Shown here: piece by piece, positions 7,226 to 13,538 of the stretch | Position numbering within the stretch: position 1 is the stretch's first letter | How the letters are laid out: the number at the start of each line of letters is the position of its first letter | Source: Bog-756 sp035531955 | Lineage (GTDB): Bacteria; Actinomycetota; Acidimicrobiia; Acidimicrobiales; RAAP-2 | Direction: 5' to 3' | Length of the DNA: 18,121 bases | Assembly: GCA_035531955.1 (NCBI GenBank) | Contig: DATKRZ010000095.1 | Coordinates: forward strand, 1 to 18,121 | Notes under the pieces: model-generated | Told to the model about the DNA's origin: nothing | Seen by the model: the letters and a program-made list of their open reading frames with translations, nothing else | Database searches by the model: none | Position numbers and translations under genes: made by a program

Positions 7226-7636
7226 GTGAAGGATGATCGGGGCTCGGTGGTCGTCGAGGCTCTGCTGGTCGTGCCGGTGATGATGCTGATCCTCCTGGCG
7301 GTGGTCCAGTTCGCACTGTGGGCCCACGCCGCCCAGGTGGCCCAACTGGCCGCCTCGGAGGGCGACCGGGTGGCCCGTTCGCCGGGCACTTCGCCGGGCG
7401 CCGGGACAGCCGTCGGGACGGCCGCGGCGGTGGCCGCCGGGGTCAACCGGGCCCGGTACGTCATGGAGGGTCCGGGCTCCGATCTCGAGTCCGCGGGAGC
7501 GTTCGCCTCCACGCTGCCCGGGGATCGGGTCCGAATCAGCGTCACCGGCACGGCCCTCCCGATACTCCCGGGGCTCTCCCTACCCGTTTCGGCCACGGTG
7601 GTCGGCCCCGTCCAGGAATTCCGGGCCTCGGAATGA
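7226..7636 (+). CDS. tadE: TadE-family pseudopilin (first copy)
   Basis: 136 residues from a GTG at 7226; earlier in-frame codons belong to the overlapping pilin gene region and encode no TadE sequence. The start is immediately followed by KDDRG-SVVVEALLVVPVMMLILLAVV: Gly6 as cleavage site, Glu11 at mature +5, then a hydrophobic helix, as in TadE pseudopilins processed by prepilin peptidase. The rest is an extracytoplasmic region of about 100 residues with WAHAAQVAQLAASEGDRVAR and a C-terminal strand-rich part (RVRISVTGTALPILPGLSLPVSATV). It starts 35 bases after the pilin stop and overlaps the second tadE by ATGA. Probably a minor pilin that helps assembly. Confidence 0.85.
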   Translation: MKDDRGSVVVEALLVVPVMMLILLAVVQFALWAHAAQVAQLAASEGDRVARSPGTSPGAGTAVGTAAAVAAGVNRARYVMEGPGSDLESAGAFASTLPGDRVRISVTGTALPILPGLSLPVSATVVGPVQEFRASE

Positions 7637-8055
7637 GCAAGCCGATGGCCCGCGGGGACGAGGGGAGCCTCACCGTCGAACTGGTGGTCGTCACGCCGGT
7701 CCTGGTGGTGCTGGCCCTGGCCATGGTGGTGTTCGGTCGGGTGTCACAATCGAGGCAGGAGGTCGTCGAGGCCTCCCGAGCCGGGGCCCAGGCCGCGGCG
7801 GTGCTGCCGAACGCGGGCAGCGCGCAATGGGGGGCCGCCGTCGACGCCGCCGTCGGGATCTCCGATCAGTCCCGTAGCTGCGCGCACCCCCGGGTCGCTG
7901 CGGATGTGAGCCACTTCCACCCGGGCGGGTACGTGACGGTCACCGTCGTCTGCCATGTCGAGCTCTCGGACTTCGCCTTCCCGGGCATGCCTGGCTCCAC
8001 GACCGTCCAGGCGTCGGCCACCGCGCCCATCGACCCCTACCGGTCGGTCGGATGA
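7633..8055 (+). CDS. TadE-family pseudopilin (second copy)
   Basis: 140 residues, ATG in an ATGA overlap with the first tadE. The processing motif is DEG-SLTVELVVVTPVLVVLALAMV: Gly11 before Ser, Glu16 at mature +5, then a membrane helix. The following helix SQSRQEVVEASRAGAQAAA is the TadE/TadG pattern. The exported part has two cysteines (RSCAHP and TVVCHVE), which could form a disulfide, and a beta-rich end (YVTVTVVCHVELSDFAF). It partners the preceding TadE and the TadG-like protein downstream; two TadE copies in series are common in actinobacterial Tad operons. Confidence 0.85.
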   Translation: MSKPMARGDEGSLTVELVVVTPVLVVLALAMVVFGRVSQSRQEVVEASRAGAQAAAVLPNAGSAQWGAAVDAAVGISDQSRSCAHPRVAADVSHFHPGGYVTVTVVCHVELSDFAFPGMPGSTTVQASATAPIDPYRSVG

Positions 8056-8513
8056 GCGCCGTGGCCGTCGACGATCGCCGTCCTTCGCCTTCATCGGGAC
8101 GCCCCGGCGGCTCCGAGGAGGGATCGGTGAGCGCGTTCGTGGTGCTGCTCCTGGTGGCCGTATTCGTGCTGTTGGGCCTGGTCGTCGACGGTGGTGCCGC
8201 CATCACCGCCCAGCAGGCGGCGTACGACGAGGCCGAGCAGGCCGCCCGGGCCGGAGCCGGAGCGCTGTCGGTCGGGGCCCTCCGGTCCGGCTCGGTCCAA
8301 CTCGATCCGAGCCAGGCGGTGGCCACCGCCGAGGCGTTCACCGCGGCCGCCGGCCACCAGGGGATCGCGTCGGTGGCCGGCGGGGTCGTGCACGTGCAGG
8401 TCACCTATCGGATACCCACCCAGATCTTGGGCATCGTAGGCATCGGCGCCCTGCCGGTGTCGGCGTCTGCGTCCGCCGTCGACGTGCACGGCGTCACCGA
8501 GGCCGACCCGTGA
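8052..8513 (+). CDS. TadG-like protein (pseudopilin-like N-terminus)
   Basis: 153 residues, ATG in an ATGA overlap. A polar N-terminus of 24 residues precedes EEG-SVSAFVVLLLVAVFVLLGLVVDGG. The layout matches putative Flp pilus-assembly TadE/G-like proteins, but the +5 position is Phe29 rather than Glu, so cleavage by prepilin peptidase is unlikely. After the helix comes AAITAQQAAYDEAEQAARAGA, the typical TadG helix, and a small exported region ending in a strand-rich part. It lacks the large von Willebrand-type domain of proteobacterial TadG, so it is the short actinobacterial type. It overlaps the next gene by GTGA. Confidence 0.8.
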   Translation: MSAVAVDDRRPSPSSGRPGGSEEGSVSAFVVLLLVAVFVLLGLVVDGGAAITAQQAAYDEAEQAARAGAGALSVGALRSGSVQLDPSQAVATAEAFTAAAGHQGIASVAGGVVHVQVTYRIPTQILGIVGIGALPVSASASAVDVHGVTEADP

Positions 8514-11437
8514 ACGGAGTCCCTGCCCCGAACAGAGGAGTCCTCCCCGGACCGGGCCGCGGCCTGCGCCTGTTCAGGGCGGCGCTCTCGGGCGCCGCCC
8601 TGGTGGCTGTGGTCCTCGCCGTCCCGGCGGTGCTGTCCCTGGTGGGGGGATCCCCGTTCTCCCACCTGTGGATGGCCCACACCACCCGGGCGGAGCTCCT
8701 ACACCGGTCGTATGAGCCGCGACTGGTGGACAAGTGGTTGGTCGGCGGCGGTCTGCTCCTGGCCTGGGTGACCTGGGCCTGGATGACGATCTGCGTCGTG
8801 CTCGAGCTCCGCTCCCGGGCCACGGGCCGGTTGTCGAGTCGTCTCCCGGCCAGTCGGACCATGCAGTCGGTGGCGGCATGCCTGGTGAGCACCGCCCTGG
8901 CCATGTCGGCGGCCTCACGGGTCGAGTCGGAGCCGAAAGTGGCCGGGACGTCGGTGCCGGTCATCAGGTCGGGCGCCGGAGTGGTCCGGGTGATCGAAAT
9001 CCTCGAGCCGGTCCGGGCCGGAGTGGGATTCGACGGGGCGTCGCTCCGATCCGAAGGTCTCGGGGCCCTGACGACGTTCGACCGGTACGCGGAAGGCCTG
9101 CCGGTCGGCCCGGTCGACGCCAGTGGGCCGATCGCGTCCGGTCCGATCACGTCCGGTCCGATCACGTCCGGTCCGATCACGGGTGCCCCCTCCGACCGGT
9201 TGGTCGACGGGGGCCAGCGCCGGGCGGAGGTTTCCCCCCACCCCACGCACGTGGTCCGGCCGAGGGAGACGCTCTGGTCCATCGCCGCCGACCGGCTCGG
9301 ATCGGCCCGCCGCTGGAAGGAGATCGCCGAGCTCAACTACGGGGTCGGTCAGGCCGACGGGGGCACGCTCACTCCGGAGCACTGGATCACGCCCGGCTGG
9401 AGACTCAACCTCCCGCGGGCCACCCAAGCCCCGATCACCGATCCCCCACCGTCCTTCGGCGACGGACTGCCCCGGTATACCGACGGGTTTGACGGACCCC
9501 CGGTCGAGTCGCCCGTCGACCCGGCCGAACGACAGCTTCCGATCACTCCGGTGGGCGGCGGCGTCGTCGGCGCCGGTGTCGTCAACCTCCTCGAGCGGAT
9601 GAGACGAGTGCAACAACGTCACCGCCAGGTGGGCGGCTTCATCAAGCTGCCGGATAAGTCGGGTCGGGAGGTCGAGCAGAGACTTCGCCTCGGGGACGGT
9701 TCGGCCACCGTCCATGACGTGGACCGCGCCGTCCACCTACTGGCGCGCGCGTGGACCACGACGGGAGAGGATGCACCCGCCATCAGCGGCGTAAGAGTCC
9801 ATTCCGATGCCATCGAACTGGTGATGGGTGGCGGGGGCATCGGAGACCCGCCCGATCCGTTCGTGCCGACGGCCGGTGGTGGGTCGTTCCTCATCGGTCG
9901 GGACGCCCTCTCCGATCCCGGGTCGGCCGGCCGGGAGCTGGAGATGGGGAAGGCACCGCTCCCCCTGCTGGCGACGATGGGACAGGGCACGAACGGCATG
10001 GTCATGGTCAACCTGGAGTCCTTGGGATCGTTGGTCGTGGGCGGCGACCCGGCGGTGTGCGAAGGGGTCGTCCGCTGCCTTGCACTGGAGTTGGCCACTT
10101 CCCGCTGGGCCGAAGAGTTCGATCTGGTCCTGGTCGGATTCGGCGCCGAGCTCGAACGCTTCGAGAGGGTGACGTGCGCCACCGACGTGCCCTCGCTGAT
10201 CCGAAGGCTCGATCATCGACGCATCTGTGGCCGCGCGCTGCTGGAGGCCACGGGATACCGATCCTTCGCTCATGCCCGTTTCGTGGAGAGCGCCGACTCG
10301 TGGGACCCGCTGGTGGTCATCTGCGGCCCGATGACCCGCGAGCCCGGCCTCGCCGAACTCCTCGAGGTGGCCTCGGACCCCCGACTGGGCTCGGCCATCG
10401 TCTCGGTCGGGCATCGGACCGACTCCTCCCATGTCGTGACCCTGTCCGGAGCCGAACGGCCCTCGTCGTTCGATCTGCTGGGGTCGGTCCTGCTCCCACA
10501 GCGGATCGAGGCCGACGAGCTCGACGCGGTGAACCTGCTGTTCGACACGGCATCGAACCGTCAGTCCGTCCTCTCGTCCGACGAGCCCTACCTGAATCTG
10601 CCGGTACCCATGCCGGCCGCCGTGCCGACCTCCAGGCCGGTAGCAGTGCCGGTGTTCGGCTCGGAGCCCGATGAAGACACTCCACCCGTCCTCGGCGGCG
10701 CAGTCCACCAGGTCGAGGTGGCAGTGCTCGGGCCCGTCGAGATCCGCGGTGCCGCCCGCGAGTTCACCAGGGCCTGGGCGAGCGAGCTGGTCGTCTACCT
10801 GGCTTTGCATCCCAACGGCGCATCGAACGAGGCCTGGGCCACCGCGCTGTGGCCGGATCGGCTCATGGCCCCGTCGAGCCTCCACTCGACGGCGTCGGTG
10901 GCGAGACGCTCACTGGGCCAGTCGCCAGACGGACGCGACCACCTTCCCCGGTCGCACGGCCGGCTGGCGCTGTCGAAGACGGTGGGAACCGACTGGGACA
11001 GGTTCGTCTGCCTTACCGACTCGGGTCACACGGACAGTTGGCGATCGGCGCTCGAGTTGGTCAGGGGCCGGCCGTTCGAAGGCCTGCGCTCATCCGACTG
11101 GCCGATCCTCGAGGGGATCGGGCCGGCCATCGAGGCCGCCGTGGTCGATCTCGCCGGACGCCTGGCGGGGGCATGCCTCCAGGCCGGGGACCCCCGGGGC
11201 GCCGAGTGGGCGGCGCGGAAGGGACTGCTGGCGAGTCCCTATGACGAGCGCCTCTATCGGATGCTCCTCCGTGCTGCCGATGCCGCCGGGAACCCCGCCG
11301 GTGTCGAGTCGGTGATGGCTGAGCTGATCAAGCTGGTGGCCGACGACGTCGAGCCGCTCGACTCGGTCCACCCGAGCACGATGGACCTCTACCGTTCCCT
11401 GACCCGGAGGCGGGCTGGGGCCGTCATCAGGGCCTAG
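8510..11437 (+). CDS. multidomain membrane protein: LysM and BTAD-type regulatory domain
   Basis: 975 residues, GTG in a GTGA overlap with the TadG-like gene. It has hydrophobic segments at about 24-46 and 77-99 and a weaker one at 119-136; an SGPIT repeat (205-224); a LysM peptidoglycan-binding domain at about 247-301 (HVVRPRETLWSIAADRLG, ending WRLNLP); and a central region of about 250 residues. There LVVGGDPAVCEGVVR (near 508-522) sits where an FtsK/EccC-type Walker A would be, but without GKS. The C-terminus (about 734-970) begins VEVAVLGPVEI, continues with a winged-helix-like part (LVVYLALHPNGASNEAWATALWP) and ends in a helical BTAD-like region (DPRGAEWAARKGLLASPYDERLYRMLLRAAD). Similar LysM/BTAD membrane proteins close Tad operons in other actinobacteria. 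It may link wall contact to control; mechanism unknown. Confidence 0.8.
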   Translation: MNGVPAPNRGVLPGPGRGLRLFRAALSGAALVAVVLAVPAVLSLVGGSPFSHLWMAHTTRAELLHRSYEPRLVDKWLVGGGLLLAWVTWAWMTICVVLELRSRATGRLSSRLPASRTMQSVAACLVSTALAMSAASRVESEPKVAGTSVPVIRSGAGVVRVIEILEPVRAGVGFDGASLRSEGLGALTTFDRYAEGLPVGPVDASGPIASGPITSGPITSGPITGAPSDRLVDGGQRRAEVSPHPTHVVRPRETLWSIAADRLGSARRWKEIAELNYGVGQADGGTLTPEHWITPGWRLNLPRATQAPITDPPPSFGDGLPRYTDGFDGPPVESPVDPAERQLPITPVGGGVVGAGVVNLLERMRRVQQRHRQVGGFIKLPDKSGREVEQRLRLGDGSATVHDVDRAVHLLARAWTTTGEDAPAISGVRVHSDAIELVMGGGGIGDPPDPFVPTAGGGSFLIGRDALSDPGSAGRELEMGKAPLPLLATMGQGTNGMVMVNLESLGSLVVGGDPAVCEGVVRCLALELATSRWAEEFDLVLVGFGAELERFERVTCATDVPSLIRRLDHRRICGRALLEATGYRSFAHARFVESADSWDPLVVICGPMTREPGLAELLEVASDPRLGSAIVSVGHRTDSSHVVTLSGAERPSSFDLLGSVLLPQRIEADELDAVNLLFDTASNRQSVLSSDEPYLNLPVPMPAAVPTSRPVAVPVFGSEPDEDTPPVLGGAVHQVEVAVLGPVEIRGAAREFTRAWASELVVYLALHPNGASNEAWATALWPDRLMAPSSLHSTASVARRSLGQSPDGRDHLPRSHGRLALSKTVGTDWDRFVCLTDSGHTDSWRSALELVRGRPFEGLRSSDWPILEGIGPAIEAAVVDLAGRLAGACLQAGDPRGAEWAARKGLLASPYDERLYRMLLRAADAAGNPAGVESVMAELIKLVADDVEPLDSVHPSTMDLYRSLTRRRAGAVIRA
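9122..9181 (+). repeat. 15-bp coding tandem repeat (SGPIT)
   Basis: Three exact units of TCCGGTCCGATCACG (9137-9181) are preceded by one diverged unit. They encode SGPIA-SGPIT-SGPIT-SGPIT in the linker between the membrane segments and the LysM domain of the multidomain protein. The exactness at the DNA level indicates recent expansion. Confidence 0.92.
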
Positions 11438-11493
11438 ATCGGCTGCGTCTCTGACCTCGATCCAACGACCTGGTGAGCCGCCGAGTGGAGTGA

Positions 11494-11563
11494 GACCTGA
11501 CCGAAAGGCATCAGCTCACACTGCATCGGGGTGCCCTTCTCATTCAGCCTTTCGGGTGAGGTC
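11494..11563. other. imperfect inverted repeat downstream of the Tad operon
   Basis: GACCTGACCGAAAGGC (11494-11509) pairs with GCCTTTCGGGTGAGGTC (11547-11563): nine perfect central pairs (CCGAAAGGC/GCCTTTCGG), then a bulge and AGGTC/GACCT. The loop is 37 bases and no T-run follows, so it is a poor intrinsic terminator. It lies 57 bases after the operon's last stop and may mark transcript-end structure or an old insertion. Confidence 0.4.
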
Positions 11564-11601
11564 GTGCACGTTCAACAAGGAGGTCGTGCACGTTTAACAA
11601 G
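11558..11601 (+). repeat. 22-bp tandem direct repeat
   Basis: Two adjacent 22-base units, GAGGTCGTGCACGTTCAACA plus AG, differ by a single C/T. Each contains the palindrome CGTGCACG. The pair lies 43 bases before the small membrane protein start and could be a paired operator for it, or a short duplication. Confidence 0.75.
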
Positions 11602-11643
11602 GGAATGGCGGGGTACCCAAAGTGCCATGAGGAGGAGTCGCCC

Positions 11644-11838
11644 ATGATTTGGTACATACTCATACCGTTGATGGTCATAGGGGTAGCAATTGCGGTGGCA
11701 CCGGTTCTGCTCGGTTCCATCCGCCAGGACCGCCCTCTCAAGGGGGGGGCAACGGAGACGGTGGAATCGGCAGCACGAGAAGCAGCCTTTTGGAACCGCA
11801 CGCTCCGTCGAGACCGCGCCAAGCAAAGGCCCCACTAG
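11644..11838 (+). CDS. small single-span membrane protein
   Basis: 64 residues. The ATG at 11644 is preceded by a strong GAGGAGG (about 11629-11635) at good spacing, which decides the start over the in-frame ATG at 11605. One hydrophobic helix (about residues 2-25, IWYILIPLMVIGVAIAVAPV) is followed by a basic cytoplasmic-type tail rich in Arg (WNRTLRRDRAKQRPH). Codon bias is weaker than in the neighbouring genes. No family is recognised and the gene stands alone between the Tad operon and the oxidoreductase. A strong hairpin at 11850 follows its stop. Confidence 0.6.
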   Translation: MIWYILIPLMVIGVAIAVAPVLLGSIRQDRPLKGGATETVESAAREAAFWNRTLRRDRAKQRPH

Positions 11839-11849
11839 CGCTCGGGATC

Positions 11850-11878
11850 CCCCGCCAACTCGTCAGAGTTGAGCGGGG
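11850..11878 (+). terminator. hairpin after the small membrane protein gene
   Basis: CCCCGCCAACTC, loop GTCA, GAGTTGAGCGGGG: eleven pairs with one bulge, 11 bases after the TAG of the small gene. There is no following T-run, so termination would be of the actinobacterial U-less kind, or the stem stabilises the transcript end. Confidence 0.5.
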
Positions 11879-11909
11879 CAGCCTGCTGGCGGATGGTGAG
11901 CCGGCATGG

Positions 11910-12083
11910 ATGGCGGAGCGGAGCATGCTCATGGACTGCCAGGAGCCGGTGAGGGTGGATGGGCCGGACCCTGGTGGCAAGAAACGCTTGTGGCACTGCT
12001 GCTGGGACGGACACCCTGAGGTGTGCGAGATCCCTTCAAACTCACGGTTCAGTCAGCTAAAGAGGGGTAGTTGGGTTACATGA
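11910..12083 (+). CDS. possible small Cys-containing ORF
   Basis: 57 residues (MAERSMLMDCQEP, then KKRLWHCCWDGHPEVCEIP). The first two thirds show moderately G/C-biased third positions, and the frame is open well upstream, but there is no clear ribosome binding site and no recognised family. Four cysteines (one, then CC, then one) could be a metal site. Its TGA overlaps the next small ORF's ATG (ATGA at 12080). Real coding status is doubtful. Confidence 0.25.
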   Translation: MAERSMLMDCQEPVRVDGPDPGGKKRLWHCCWDGHPEVCEIPSNSRFSQLKRGSWVT

Positions 12084-12235
12084 CCGTTCCCGGACCTGCC
12101 GATCCTCCTCCGATCGACCCCGAGCCCCAGCCATTGGAACCAGACGTTCCCGGTAGTCCACCCCGCCCAGTCGATGGTGGATCGGCACTTCGCCTGAATC
12201 TCAAGCATCGTCGACGAAGCAGCGTCGGCCCCTAA
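12080..12235 (+). CDS. possible small Pro/Asp-rich ORF
   Basis: 51 residues: MTVPGPADPPPIDPEPQPLE at the N-terminus, a Pro-rich middle, and a basic end (LRLNLKHRRRSSVG). A purine run AGAGGGG lies about 13 bases upstream, rather far for a ribosome binding site. It overlaps the preceding small ORF by ATGA and converges with the minus-strand oxidoreductase, sharing its last four bases. Proline-rich micro-proteins of this style occur in many bacteria without known function. Confidence 0.3.
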   Translation: MTVPGPADPPPIDPEPQPLEPDVPGSPPRPVDGGSALRLNLKHRRRSSVGP

Positions 12236-13266
12236 AGCACCAACTCGGCCATCATCTCCAGCGTCCCGGGTGAGCCGGATACCAGCAGTGTGGTGGCGAT
12301 CGACTCCCTCCAACCCTCGAGGTCGTCGCGGATCTTCTCCTTGGGCCCGATGAGGGAGGTGTCCTCGATGAGGGAGGTGGGCACCGCCGCCGCGGCCTCG
12401 TCCTTTCGGCCTTCGAGGTAGAGCTCTTGGATCTTGCGGGCCTCGGCCTCGTATCCCATGCGGGCGAAGACGTCGAAGTGGAAGTTCATCGACTTGGCGC
12501 CCATGCCGCCGATGTAGAGGGCGATGAACGGTCGGAAGCTGTCGGCGGCCCGTTCGATGTCGTCGTCGATCAGGGTCGGGGCGAAGGCGATCACCTCGAA
12601 GTCATCGGCCGCGTGCCGGGCCCCGGGCCGGCTGAACCCCTCGGCCAGCGCCGGCTCGAAGGCCTTGACCGCGTTGGGCGAGAAGAAGATGGGGAACCAT
12701 CCGTCGGCCACCTCCGCGGCCAGGGCCACGTTCTTGGGGCCTTCGGCACCCATGATGATCGGGATCTCCTTGCGCAGCGGGTGCACGATGGGCTTGAGGG
12801 GCTTCCCCAACCCGGTGCCGCCGGGGAAGGGGAGAGGGTAGTTGGGCCGGTCATTGGTGACCGGGGCCTCCCGGGCGATGACCTGTCGGACGATGTCGAT
12901 GTATTCGACGGTGCGGGCCAGGGGCTTCTCGAACGAGGCGCCGTACCAACCTTCGACCACCTGGGGACCGGACACGCCGAGGCCGAGCACGAACCGCCCG
13001 CCCGAGAGGTGGTCGAGGGTGATGGCGGCCATTCCCATCGCCGTGGGGGTGCGGGCCGAGAGCTGGCAGAGCGCGGTGCCGAGTCGCACCCGCTTGGTCT
13101 GTGAGCCCCACCAGCTGAGCGGGGTGAGGGCATCGGACCCGTAGGCCTCCGCCGTCCAGATCGAGTCGTAGCCGAGCCGTTCGGCGGCGGCGACCATCTC
13201 GGGTGCATCGGCCGGCGGACCGGCACCCCAGTAGCCGAGCTGCAGTCCGAGCTTCATGTCCTTCAT
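12232..13266 (-). CDS. LLM class F420-dependent oxidoreductase (Rv3520c-like)
   Basis: 344 residues. Of three close ATGs, the one at 13266 has GGAGG five bases upstream on the minus strand, so it was chosen. This is a bacterial luciferase-like TIM barrel: LGLQLGYWGAGPPADAPEMV at the start, ERLGYDSIWTAEAYGSDALT, the block VRLGTALCQLSARTPTAMGM and then ITLDHLSGGRFVLGLGVSGPQV, all typical of the Rv3520c-like subfamily. The C-terminal half keeps IPIIMGAEGPKNVALAAEVADGW. Members use reduced F420 (or FMN) to reduce an organic substrate; the substrate here is unknown. The gene stands alone on the minus strand, divergent from the permease gene. Confidence 0.85.
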   Translation of the reverse strand: MKDMKLGLQLGYWGAGPPADAPEMVAAAERLGYDSIWTAEAYGSDALTPLSWWGSQTKRVRLGTALCQLSARTPTAMGMAAITLDHLSGGRFVLGLGVSGPQVVEGWYGASFEKPLARTVEYIDIVRQVIAREAPVTNDRPNYPLPFPGGTGLGKPLKPIVHPLRKEIPIIMGAEGPKNVALAAEVADGWFPIFFSPNAVKAFEPALAEGFSRPGARHAADDFEVIAFAPTLIDDDIERAADSFRPFIALYIGGMGAKSMNFHFDVFARMGYEAEARKIQELYLEGRKDEAAAAVPTSLIEDTSLIGPKEKIRDDLEGWRESIATTLLVSGSPGTLEMMAELVL

Positions 13267-13407
13267 GGCTTCCTCCATGGCTTCTTCCCGGGGCGCACCC
13301 CCGTACGCCCGGGGGCGTCGCGCCCCGACCCTACCGGGGATCGGCTCATTCGACCGGGGTTGACAAAGCCGGCCTCCCGGTCTTCACTGCTGGGACCGGG
13401 GATCTTC

Positions 13408-13504
13408 GACCAGCCGACCGGCCGACCGGCTGACCAGCCGACCAGCCGACCGGCCGACCGGCCGACCGGTCTGACCGGCCGACCGGCTGACCGGCCGACC
13501 CGGA
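13408..13504. repeat. 8-bp tandem array (GACCGGCC type)
   Basis: About twelve successive units of GACCGGCC, GACCGGCT or GACCAGCC, with a single 9-base unit (GACCGGTCT, from 13464) and a diverged last unit. It sits in the divergent gap between the LLM oxidoreductase and the permease and ends 34 bases before the permease start. The unit is not a multiple of three, consistent with non-coding DNA. GGCCGGTC/GACCGGCC units can base-pair with each other. Confidence 0.9.
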
Positions 13505-13538
13505 GCAACCCACCCCGTCCGCCTGGAGGGCAGCGCCA

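Noticed and set aside
11494..11601. Insertion sequence ends
   Set aside because: The inverted repeat encloses only 37 bases and there is no transposase or target duplication.
13408..13504. CRISPR array
   Set aside because: The units are 8 bp with no spacers and no cas genes nearby; it is a simple tandem repeat.
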